A stretch of 64,000 nucleotides of DNA, taken from Phoronis australis. Its lineage: Eukaryota > Phoronida > Phoronidae. The notes beneath the pieces are model-generated. The model was not told where the DNA came from, searched no databases, and saw only the letters and a list, made by a program, of their open reading frames with translations. The position numbers and the translations under genes are program-made. Of this stretch, positions 11,938-21,900 are shown piece after piece; the stretch's first letter is position 1; every line of letters starts with the position of its first letter. The stretch lies in the NCBI GenBank assembly GCA_002633005.1, contig NMRA01000017.1, positions 1,444,944 to 1,508,943 on the forward strand. The letters are read 5' to 3'.

Positions 11938-12856
11938 ATGTTACGATTGAGACTTGGTTGCATGTTGAGTGGTGTTTACACTGCTGTATTACTTTGAGCT
12001 ATTTTCCGAAAGTTTGATGATCTAACCGGCTAACGACATCGAGTCGACATTGACCTACCTTTTGACGATTGAACCAGTTGAAGACGTCGAGTCGACATTG
12101 ACCTACCTTTTGAACTTTCCATGATGTCAGAGGTCACTGTTGAAGTAGTGCGGTAGGTGAATACCGAAAACTTTATTACATGGCCGTATTTCCCTCGACA
12201 GATTCAACGCGTATGGGATAAATGTTTTTATCTTCATAGTTGCGCATGCCAACCTCACGTGTTCTATTGCATTTGTCGAAGGAAATACGGCCATGTAATA
12301 AAGTTTTCCGTATTCACCTCCTGCACTACTTCAACAGCGACCTCTGACATGGAATGTTCAAAAGGTAGGTCAATGTCGACTGGACGCCGTTAGCTGGTTC
12401 GATCACCAAATTTTCGGAAAATAGTTTAAAGTAATTCAATTATATCAGTGTAAATAACGCTCAACATACAATCAGGTCTCAATCGTAACATCTGGAACAG
12501 GACTGTTAATTATATGACAGTTCTGTCTCCGTTTTCATTTGCTAAATATTTTATTGTCTGCAACTCAGGTGCCGATTCCTCGGTAACTACAATATCAAAT
12601 ATTGTTGTTATTTAACTATTTTTAGGAGGTGTTACAAGTTCAACGAAAAGGTACCCATATTTTCATCTTTGTTATATATTTTCAAGTAATAAATCGTCAC
12701 ATTTAATACTGTTTCTTTTACTAGAGAAGACTTGCAGTCTAATGCGCAAAAACATACATATAGGATGTGATCCGCCACGTGAGCAGTCTGAGTGAAGTAT
12801 TTAAATAATCTGCGAAAAAAAATGAAAGAAACTTAGGAATTCGAAGGGTATGGGAT

Positions 12857-13013
12857 AAATACAAAACGTACCTCGATTGGCGTACATGAAGTAACATCCC
12901 ACTCGACATTATTCCGCGTATCGACCGAAACCGAAGGTCAAGGTCGATACGCGTAATAATGTCTGGAGGAATATTACTTCATGTACGCCAGTCTCGGTAC
13001 GTTTTGTGTATTT
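12857..13013. repeat. 157-bp near-perfect hairpin (terminal-palindrome repeat, copy 2)
   Basis: AAATACAAAACGTACC at the left pairs with GGTACGTTTTGTGTATTT at the right. GGCGTACATGAAGTAA pairs with TTACTTCATGTACGCC, and CGCGTATCGACC pairs with GGTCGATACGCG, leaving a short centre (GAAACCGAAGGTCAA). Related single arms occur at 5172-5268 and about 54150-54240. Confidence 0.85.
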
Positions 13014-14795
13014 ATTGTCTTGATTATGCTTTAGCGCGATTAAAGTGAAACTTCTAACATGAAAATCTAATTAGTTGCACTGACTTTTTATTTCTTTCTA
13101 TGATTGGGCAAAATTTGATGTAATGAATGACTTGTCCCACGAATTTTCGGTTAAATTGGTGTCTTGTTATCGCCAGGGTTTACCTAACTCCAACAAACGA
13201 AACACAGTTTAGTGTATGACACTAATCGAATGTATATTGGTTTAAAGGAGAATGCCACCCCAAAACAACCTATTTTGTATCAATTTAGATGAGTAGTTCC
13301 ACTTCGTAACAGCAAGTTCAGTTGTTTTACCCGGCACCTAACGGCAGACGGAGGTATTGAAATTAACCAGCGACCGGGTTAGTCGAACGCAGCCGGTCTG
13401 TTCAGCCGTTCACAACACGATTACTGGTGTCAACTTATCGCTTGAATTCATCGTTTTACACCGATAAATCATCAAAATTCGATATAAACCCCTTACAAAT
13501 ACATCGAGTTCTTGAACAAACGTGTTATTTTATTTCCAAATGTTACGGATTTATAGGTATTTGAACGTACCGTCGCCCACAGAGTTCGGTAGGCCAATTT
13601 ACCATGCTCGATCGCGGGAGTTTGGGTCTGTTTAGTGATAACTTCGAATCATTCTTCCGTGAAATACAGACGGGGGAACATAGCTGTATGTTGTACTTTT
13701 AGACTTGCTTTTTGTCAGTTCTAAACACTCAAAACGCTTGTTACGTACTCGCCAGTGGCTCGGAACCCGATCAGGCCCGTCGCGGCCGCCGGGACTGGAC
13801 ATCACGAACATAAACCGGCTTAAGTTGGAAACTAAACCCTGACCCAGGGTCACGAAAAAACTTTAATGGTGAGCCAAAGAAATAATTGCTTGTAATTATT
13901 TAGGTGAATTAGCCACGAAACTGAAAGTATGCTTACTTGTCGGGTGCCGCGAAGTCAGGCTCCCCTTCCACCGACAGAACCGCCAGGGCAAAGGTTGTAC
14001 AGTAACAATAATTTGAATAATGTATTTGTATATCTAAATATAGACTCCCCTGAATTGTGACCATAGCATATAAAATCGAGTTGTTGTTTCACAAAAGCAT
14101 TCTGTCAGCAAACACTAAATTAGAATGCGCTCTCACAGCCTCGGTGTCCGGTCAATTACCTTCATTGCATCTAAAGCCGGTAACGCAGTGGTTTATTCAT
14201 TGCTGGATTCTCAAAACATTTCCACTCACGAATACTTCAAAGGCATTACAAATTGTATCTAATGAGACAGACTTTGTTTCATTTTTTGTAAGCATTGGTT
14301 AGGATGAGAATAATTTATTTTGAAACAGAACGCAGAATAATAAACGTCTGCATGGCAACTCGCCCGGCGCCAATCCCGACTTAGTCGAGAGCTCATCCGA
14401 CGAAGACTTCACAGGTCGGATCGTTAGGTTTCACAGGCTATCAGTTCGAACTGGAATACGCCTAACCAGAAACAAATAGCAGATCAGATCTTAAAGATCA
14501 TCGTTTGCAAAGGCAGAAATCTTAAGATTTTTCAATTTTCACACTTCTTGTCTGCCACAAATTAAGCAGTCAAACATTTTGGAGGTACTGGAATGTACAA
14601 AAACAAGACATAAGTAATCAGACACACCATTTCCCTAAAATGACAGCTAATTCTGTTAACAGCAAAAGTGACTGGTAATAACTGTTATGGCAAAATTTTA
14701 ATTACAGAATGACTTAGCCGCCATACCAACCTTCTTGTTAATTCTGATTCATTCTGGCTCATCACAGAAAACTACTCCGACAATGAATTTGGCTT
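13014..14795. other. Intergenic, nothing recognised
   Basis: Only frames under 85 codons on either strand, without motifs. No gene structure found. Confidence 0.4.
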
Positions 14796-15180
14796 TTGTC
14801 TTGATGTTATAATGAGGACTTTCAATCAATTTGTCTGGATGTTATAATGAGGATTTTCAATCAATTTGTCTTGATGTTATAATGAGGATTTTCAATCAAT
14901 TTGTCTTGATGTTATAATGAGGATTTTCAATCAATTTGTCTTGATGTTATAATGAGGATTTTCAATCAATTTGACTGGATGTTATAACGAGGATTTTCAA
15001 TCAATTTGTCTTGATGTTATAATGAGGACTTTCAATCAATTTGACTGGATGTTATAATGAGGATTTTCAATCAATTTGTCTTGATGTTATAATGAGGACT
15101 TTCAATCAATTTGTCTTGATGTTATAATGAGGACTTTCAATCAATTTGTCTTGATGTTATAATGAGGATTTTCAATCAAT
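14796..15180. repeat. Minisatellite: 11 exact-length 35-bp units
   Basis: Eleven consecutive 35-bp units begin TTGTCTTGATGTTATAATG and end TTCAATCAAT, followed by a partial twelfth (TTGACTGGAT at 15181). Variation is limited to TTGTCTT / TTGTCTG / TTGACTG, GGACT / GGATT, and one AACGAGG (unit 6). There are no length changes, which suggests recent amplification. Direct adjacency without spacers rules out a CRISPR array. Confidence 0.98.
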
Positions 15181-15964
15181 TTGACTGGATTCTTTGGCTT
15201 GTACTGTAGATGGACTTAAATATTAAAATTTGATCAACATAATACCCCCAAAAAGTTTCAATGCCCATATTAATAATGCAAACTTGCTCTACTATTTTAT
15301 TGTTTCAGGAAGTCTCGCTCAGAAAAACAATACTACAAAAGTCATGGAAATTAACAGAAAGATGTATGGCAACAATGAAATTACTGCTTACCCTAGTTTT
15401 GTGGGATCATCACTCAAGCTTCCTGGTTGAAATACCTTGAGTACTTCAAATGCTTTCACTAATTTTTCCAAGTTGGCCATGTCTAAAAGATATACAACTT
15501 TCATTAATTTTAAGAACACAAAATCCTTGGCAAGAGACCACAGCGCATATCACAACTACAGGTGCTTAAGGTTATCTAGGATCTTAATAAAAGACCTCAA
15601 GTCTAAGTCAAATATCGCAAAAATTATACTTTGTCAACTATTAAATGTAATTTCTGAAAGGAGAAAGATCAAAGCTTCAAAAATATGCTTCTTACTACTG
15701 TGTCTCTATTTTTGTCATATCAAATTTTCATGTGCAAGAAAGGTACATTCATAGCCGATTTTACTAACACTTATTTTTACATGAAAAATTTACCTTATGT
15801 CTCAAAAACGCTGATAGGAATTTTTTATTATTCACTTTATCCGAGTTTCATGTCAAATTAACTCGCAAAACAAAAGGTAGCTGTCTTATTCATGTATCGA
15901 TCGGTACACAAAAACTAGGCATATTAAAGCAAAATCCCGACAGCGCCCACGACGCTTAGAAAAA
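15181..15964. other. Intergenic, nothing recognised
   Basis: A 105-codon frame at 15437-15754 has no recognisable domain. No other features seen. Confidence 0.35.
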
Positions 15965-17235
15965 TTTCATTTCGGGGCCCTAATGTGGAGCTCAAGTACG
16001 CTTCTCACTCTCTCACCCATTCAGAGCAAAAGTGGGCACAAAGGAAACTCTAGCGTTGGTGTTCGGACTGGAACGATTCAAACAGTATACTTTCAGTAGA
16101 CCAGTTTCAGTTTACAATGATCACAAACCTCTGGAAAATATTCTGTGCAAACCACTGAACCAAGCTCCCAAGTGTTTGCAGGCTTTTGTATACGACTACC
16201 GATATGACATCATGTTTAAGTATAAGCAGGGTAAAACTTTAGTTATTACAGACACCCCGAGCCGTGCGTCTCCAGACGGGGAACAGGTTAATGATATGAG
16301 CTTTAACTATGAAAACCCATTACATACGTATTATTCCTGATGCCCATTTGGAGGAAATATAGAGAGCAATGGAAACTGACTCTGAGGCGAAGGATTTACT
16401 TGAGGTAATCCAGGTAGGAAAGTCTTTCGGAATCATAAAACCTGTACTTCGGCATACGGGACACGTTAAGTCACGAGAAAGGCATTATCCTCAAAGATTT
16501 TAAGAAGAACGTATTTTTATACTAAAGGCTTTGTGTCAACAAATGAAGGAACGTCTACATGCAGCACGCTTAGGCTACGACAGCATGCTAAGAAGAGCAC
16601 GGAACACTATTTTCTGGCTTGGTATGCCCCGGAAGATCAAATAGCTTAGGAAGGCAGAATCTGGAGTTAAAATCATTAAAAGACTCATAGAAAATGTGTC
16701 CAAGATGGTTCCGACCAAAACCTTGATGTTATTGGAACCATGGCAAGAAACCAACCAAAGACCAGCAGAAATGATGTTTGGTCGACAAACCAGATTGCAT
16801 ATCCCATCATTGGCAGTTATGCATGGTGATGGCAAACTCAATGCCGATGTGGGAAAGCAAAGAAAATACCACGACCGTATTAAACGTTCATATAATAAGC
16901 ATGCTAAGGATTTAAGTGTTCTTGATGAAGGTCAATCAGTGCGTTTTCAGCGTCCCAACTGTAAATATTGGGACAGCGGAGTAGTTGCTAAACAACTGAA
17001 GGATCGCTCGTATGTATTCTTAGTCAGCTCGGAGCCGATAATGTCTGAAACAATCGTCATATCTTATTGGACATTGAGCGAAATCCTAAACAGCATTTCG
17101 AGGAACTGATTGATCTAGATATCCCGGAAACCGATCCATGTGAAAATTCGACTACTACGCATGATAACAGTACTCACACCCCACCCTCTCGACAACGACG
17201 TGAACCAGTTTGTTTCAAGGACTATGTTAGATACT
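15965..17235 (+). pseudogene. Ty3/gypsy retrotransposon pol relic (RNase H and integrase)
   Basis: Order of domains: end of the RNase H region (YASHSLTHSEQKWA, then a frameshift near 16030, then KETLALVFGLERF, YNDHKPLENIL and the DTPSRA remnant of DTLSRA). Next comes an integrase zinc-finger part with in-frame stops (about 16555-16640, LGYDSMLRRARNTIFWLGMP). The catalytic core is deleted at about 16650-16690. The C-terminal integrase follows (16696-17109: QRPAEMMFGRQTR, LDEGQSVRFQRP, LKDRSYVFLV) and finally the pol tail ending CFKDYVRY at about 17230. No LTRs were found. It is inactive: frameshifts, stops and loss of the DDE core. Confidence 0.85.
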
Positions 17236-17240
17236 CATTG

Positions 17241-17528
17241 CTTTTTTATAAGATTTTCTCGTTTCATTGTGGCAAATACTCTCACTGTTTATTCATTTCA
17301 TCTCTCTTAGTTGAATTTTTACCATTCTTCGTCATTTATTTGATGTCTCAAATCTCAACCTGTTTTAATTGCAACTTTGTTACGTATATTTAACTATTTT
17401 TTATTACTTTATTGTATTATATTACTGTTTTATATCTTGTTGTTGAGGGCCCTCTTGGAAAGCAGTGCTACAACTGAAGAGGCCACCCTCATTTTAAATA
17501 TCACAATAAATAAATAAATAAATAAATA
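17241..17528 (+). mobile_element. LINE 3' UTR fragment, second copy
   Basis: Starts within three codons of the gypsy pol tail and matches 11636-11937 throughout: CAACCTGTTTTAATTG, TTTGTTACGTATATTT, TTGAGGGCCCTCTTGGAAAG and GAAGAGGCCACCCTCATTTT, ending in AATAAATA repeats. Extreme 5' truncation leaves no coding part. Confidence 0.85.
17445..17490 (+). other. Conserved LINE 3'-end hairpin, copy 2
   Basis: Same hairpin as at 11858-11903. GAGGG/CCCTC and CCTCTT/AAGAGG are kept, and the inner stem is shortened (CAGT..ACTG) by a TCA to CAA change in the loop side. Confidence 0.65.
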
Positions 17529-17749
17529 ATACATGTATGAAAATTGACATTATATGAGTTTTCTTCTTTTAGCAAAGAGGGTGTTTATAGGTAGAATAGT
17601 TTACACAAACACCACCAGGTGTCCCTGCAGTTCAGTTCTATACATGCTCATTAACAGCGACCCTGACGGTCAGAAGCTGAGGATGCCTGTGAACATTATG
17701 AGAAATCGAATGATACCAAAATCATGTGTGTAGGTCAATATTGTCATAT
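17529..17749. other. Short intergenic gap
   Basis: No features recognised. Confidence 0.3.
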
Positions 17750-18440
17750 CGTGAACAATTAGTACCTAGCCAGCCAGCTAGCTGTATGAAGACTGTCGTC
17801 AAAATACAGCTAGGTAACCACTGCGTGTATTTCTTCCGTAGACCCCAAAATTGCACACAGCCAGGTTAGTTCTGCTCGTCACCTCGCCATGAAATTTGTA
17901 TCAACATGTAAAGCTAAAGACCGGACAGGGTGCATGCAGAATCTGGGAATCAACCGACACTGACCTTGCCCGATACAGCTGTTTAAGTAAAAAAATGCAA
18001 TAAATGTCATTTTCTTGCGTAACTCTCCGCCTTTTCCAACAATGAAAAGTATGTAGTCATTTTGAAAACAGTACGCTCGTGTCACGGACACGCACTATTT
18101 CCTAAATTTTTGCGACATCTCTTAGGAGATGATGATAGCTTGGCAGCAGCAAAATTTCTTCTGAAATTCGTTTTATCGATCGGTATCAAAATTCTAAAAA
18201 CTTGTAATGAAGTAAAACCAGTTCCGATGAAAAAAAAGAAAAAGTCCCGATAATTTTTTGTGACATGTACGCAACCTCATGAAAGAACAGTTGATTGAAG
18301 AATCACCGAAAAAAGAAACTGGCCAATAGGTGACGCAATATTTCATGGCCCCGAAAGCCGTCACTAAATATCGCTCCACAACTCTAGCAGCAGAATAACG
18401 GTAGAACGCCATTTTTTCCAACACCGTTAAAAAATCTAGT
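17750..18440. repeat. Dispersed non-coding repeat family R1, copy 1
   Basis: Aligns in the same orientation with 40080-40800 (shared CTGTATGAAGACT, ATCAACATGTAAAGCTAA, CCGACACTGACCTTG, CAGTACGCTCGTG, CTAAAAACTTGTAA, TGTGACATGTACGCAACC). Its 3' part also aligns with 22620-22825 (TTGATTGAAGAATC, AAGAAACTGGCCAATAGGTG). It ends about 390 bases before the UBLCP1 start codon, so it may supply upstream regulatory DNA. No coding capacity. Confidence 0.75.
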
Positions 18441-18674
18441 TAACTCAATGTTTACCGACTACAACACCGGACGGAAAAACACTTTGGCAATAAATGGCAT
18501 TGGCTCTTGATTGCCCATAGATGTAAGTTTTACCAGTACTTTATCTGCTTAAGCATTGAAAGTCCTCTCCTCCCACAGGATACGTGTCTGGCTCCTCCCG
18601 GTGCACACTCGCTCGTTAATACAAATACGTTGAAAAGGGTAACCTTTTAGCTGTTCAGGGGTAAAGTGTCTGCC

Positions 18675-18721
18675 GGCCCGTATTGGAATCTGGCCCGTAT
18701 TGGAATATTCCAATACGGGCC
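18675..18721. promoter_or_regulatory. Perfect 30-bp palindrome with three CCAAT boxes in the UBLCP1 promoter region
   Basis: The 15-mer GGCCCGTATTGGAAT occurs at 18675-18689 and again at 18692-18706, and is followed at once by its exact inverse ATTCCAATACGGGCC at 18707-18721. Positions 18692-18721 are therefore a perfect palindrome. Each unit holds a CCAAT box (ATTGG or CCAAT), the core bound by NF-Y. It lies 110-156 bases before the UBLCP1 ATG. The promoter role is inferred from position and motif. Confidence 0.6.
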
Positions 18722-18830
18722 GGAGCACATCTGCATCAAGATATACTGCCGAACTTCCCACTTTACGATATCGTTTATTCTCGTTGAATATCGCAAAATG
18801 TCTTGTCATGGTCAAAGGTCAAGGTCAACA

Positions 18831-18990
18831 ATGGCGCACAATTTAGACTGTGTAATAAAATGGAGCGGCAAAGAGATTCCGATTAAAGGGCTTTTGCAGT
18901 CGCAAACTGTCTGTGATTTGAAAAGAGCTATTCAAAAAGAAACAGGAGTTCTTCCAAACAGACAGAAACTGCTTAATCTCAAGTTTAAGG
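18831..18990 (+). CDS. UBLCP1: UBLCP1 exon 1
   Basis: Encodes residues 1-53 and the first base of codon 54: most of the ubiquitin-like fold ([38 protein letters not shown]). The donor is GTTAGT, weaker than consensus. Confidence 0.92.
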
Positions 18991-21900
18991 GTTAGTGAGA
19001 CATCGTAAGACTAATTTTGAACACCGCGGCGACTTGTTGATGTTGTTGTTGAATGTTGTTGACTTTTTTGTTTTGGTTAGGATCTGGTACTGTATTTTGC
19101 TTCATTCAGGGCTTGTAACTACCACAGGTACATTTTAATTTGCGAAATTGTGTTCCATGGTGTATCAACATTGTGGAGTGTATCTCCTAATACTAGACAT
19201 GCAATTGCTGTATTACTGCAGGTTCACTAGCTAGGCCTCTAGAAGTAGATACCAGTTAAAACTCAGTCACAGCTACTCAAGCTTCAGTAGGTAGGCTAAA
19301 ACCCAATCCAGGTGCCCATCCCTGATGGCCTGATTGCCTGCTGAAAGACTGCCAGCAGCCTCCCGCCAGCAGTATAAATAAAAGAAACATGGGGGGAACC
19401 ACAAAGCTGACAAATCACAATACACCACAGAAAGTTAAAGGACGAATTCTGTTGAAGATTACAGCATTCCCCTCCTCCTAAAAAAGTGTAGGGCCCACCT
19501 GGGAATCATCACCAATCACCAGATCAGGGATATCCCCAGGTTTCAAAACCCTGCTTGCCAGCTAGGCGAGTGAGCCAGAAAATCTACTCGCCCAGCCCAA
19601 AGTTCAGTCACCCGGCCGATTGCGTCTGTCACCACAAACTTGCAGCCAGTTTCAATAAAAATCATGCGTTGATGTCACCATCTATTAGGGCTACCGTATT
19701 CGCCATAATAAGCGGCCAGGATTCATAGTAAAATTCGTTGTGGAAGGCAGGGCGCTTGTTGTAGCCTTAGGCGGTTGAAACTCGATCTCCGAAACAGGTG
19801 AAATCGGAAGTTAGGATTCATCAAATTTACGCGCTGTGACGTATCTGGAACCTATGACAGACTCTACAAAACTGTGGTGCATTGCTATCAAAATTTGTTG
19901 TTAAATTACAATACTTTAAAAAAAAAAGTGTGGTGAAATCCCAGGGCGATAACTTGCGGACTATTGCGTTGCTGCCTCACGATTGCAACTTGAATTCTTG
20001 AGTCAAAATACAGTTTCGACTCAACTAATTACCTGAAATTCTCATTAAATTTTGCAAATGGTGTCGATAAGATTTTTAAGTTCCTGTGGAGTCAGGATTA
20101 ACCGCAGATTAAGTCCAAATCTGCACTAGATTGCACCACGCAACACGGGAAAAATGTGGACGCACACAGGTTGTTGTCACGTAACATTTGTTGTGAAGTT
20201 AGTCTACAGGTGTGCGCTGAGTGAGCGAGCGCGTGCGTGTCATCAAAGTTCATTTGCCAGAGTAGCAGGCCTACATATATGAGGCCCTAGTGGGCGCTTC
20301 TTAGCCATGTGCTCATTAACACTGGTCAAGTTTCAATTCGCGGTATTTACTTGTACAAAGTAATCTGGATTCCTGTTGAGGGAGAAGATCTGTACGGGAA
20401 AGATACAATGCAATCCCGTTGACAAGTAAGCTGCTTCTGTTCTGAAAGGCTTGACCATAGTGGGACAAATTCCTTGCAAGTTCAGCAAAACTTGCGTTCT
20501 TTTTGAAGCATTGCGGAAGTTTGAAGTGTACAGCCATGGCTAAATACCGACAGCGGCGAAATTCGTGGTCTAGAAATTCCACGCACAATTATGGTTTTTA
20601 AGGACTGTTGGATATTATTGATAAATTGACATTACTGTAGGTAAGGCATTTTTCGCATATGTACACGTTCATGGACTGGGCGCTTATTTTAGCGACGTCT
20701 GAAAACGAGTGGGGGGCATTTTTAGGAGGATGAGCGCTTATTAGGACGAATGTTTTTATTTATAAAATAATGTTGGCTAAAACGACATTGTACATTACAA
20801 TAAGAAATCATTTCCACGAAATATGGTATTTCACTTGCTGTTAGCATATGGACCAGTCTTCCGCCTTTCCCCCCTTTGTTTCGGACTAGTCCACAAATTC
20901 CTTTGTGCACGACCACACACCGTGATCTTTTGTCTAGACGAACCGTGTAGAATCGCACTGCGTCGATGTTTTTTTACTGCCGGAGCATCGGCACGCTGAC
21001 GAAACTGAAACTTAAATTCATGATAAAAACAGCACAAGGAGGAGAAAATTTATTCATGTTCATCTGGGAAACGATATAGTGTTTTTGCGCTCTGAAAATT
21101 CGCTCGCCACCTGCGCGACGGCAAGTCAACTTCTACTCGCCCAGCACCATTTTTACTCGCATTGGCGACTGGGCGAGTGGCTAAGTATATCCCTGCAGAT
21201 ACTTCCCAAATATGTAACCATATCCCCCCTTACTGAAAATAAAGCCACTGCTAAGTAGACCCAGAGTGTTAGAATGACAAGGACAGTTCCCCTGGAAGCT
21301 GAGAATAGCGTACATTAGGTTACATATTATGAGAAGTACCAAAAATAATTAAAAGAGCTCAGAATGGCAGCACATCCCAAACACATGAAGTAATTCCCAG
21401 TGCGGGAGTGCAGTCACCTAACAGAAAAGTTCTTGCTAGGGAGACTCCTCGGACTTGTAGCTGCAAAAGTGTATAGGACGCTTTCATTGTTAGTGGAGTT
21501 CTCAAAATAAACCCTGTGCTACCATGATGCATACATGCTACCCACATCGCCACTAGAATATTACAATTTGACGTGCTTCAGGTGGAGGCCGACAGACATA
21601 TTCCAACCCAAAGGGAACGCCTTGGTCACAGATCTAAAATGGATAGGTTCAGTGAGAAATGTGACTGACCCTCCACGTAGGCCTTCTGGCAACTGGGACG
21701 GAAATGGAAGTACCGCACTCGGGTTAACCACGCACTAGGGATACGATAATAACTAAGGGAAATAGTTGTAGGGAGAAAGTATTAGGTCAATGAAATGGTG
21801 TTCAAAGCCACGACCAAAACACTGCTTAAGCCTAAACTCACCAACTACAAGAACGCAATAAATAAACAAATAAATAAAAACCCAAAGGATAAACAACCCA

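Larger units (their letters stand above)
11178..12618. mobile_element. Long-inverted-repeat (foldback) element, interrupted by a LINE
   Basis: The right arm (about 12271-12618) reads on the opposite strand as the left arm (11178-11291 plus 11938-12202): GGCCATGTAATAAAG, GGTAGGTCAATGTCGA, AATCGTAACAT, ACTGTTAATTATATGACAG and GCCGATTCCTCG all have inverted partners. The unpaired centre is about 12203-12270. The left arm is split at 11291/11938 by a LINE fragment. A related single-arm copy lies at 54140-54870. No transposase is visible, so it is a non-autonomous foldback-type element of unassigned superfamily. Confidence 0.8.

Noticed and set aside
14796-15180. CRISPR array or bacterial -10 boxes (TATAAT in each unit)
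   Set aside because: Units are directly adjacent without spacers and the DNA is animal; a minisatellite.
18798-18830. Earlier in-frame ATG for UBLCP1
   Set aside because: The later ATG at 18831 aligns with the family's usual start and the extra 11 residues (SCHGQRSRST type) have no family match; not fully excluded.
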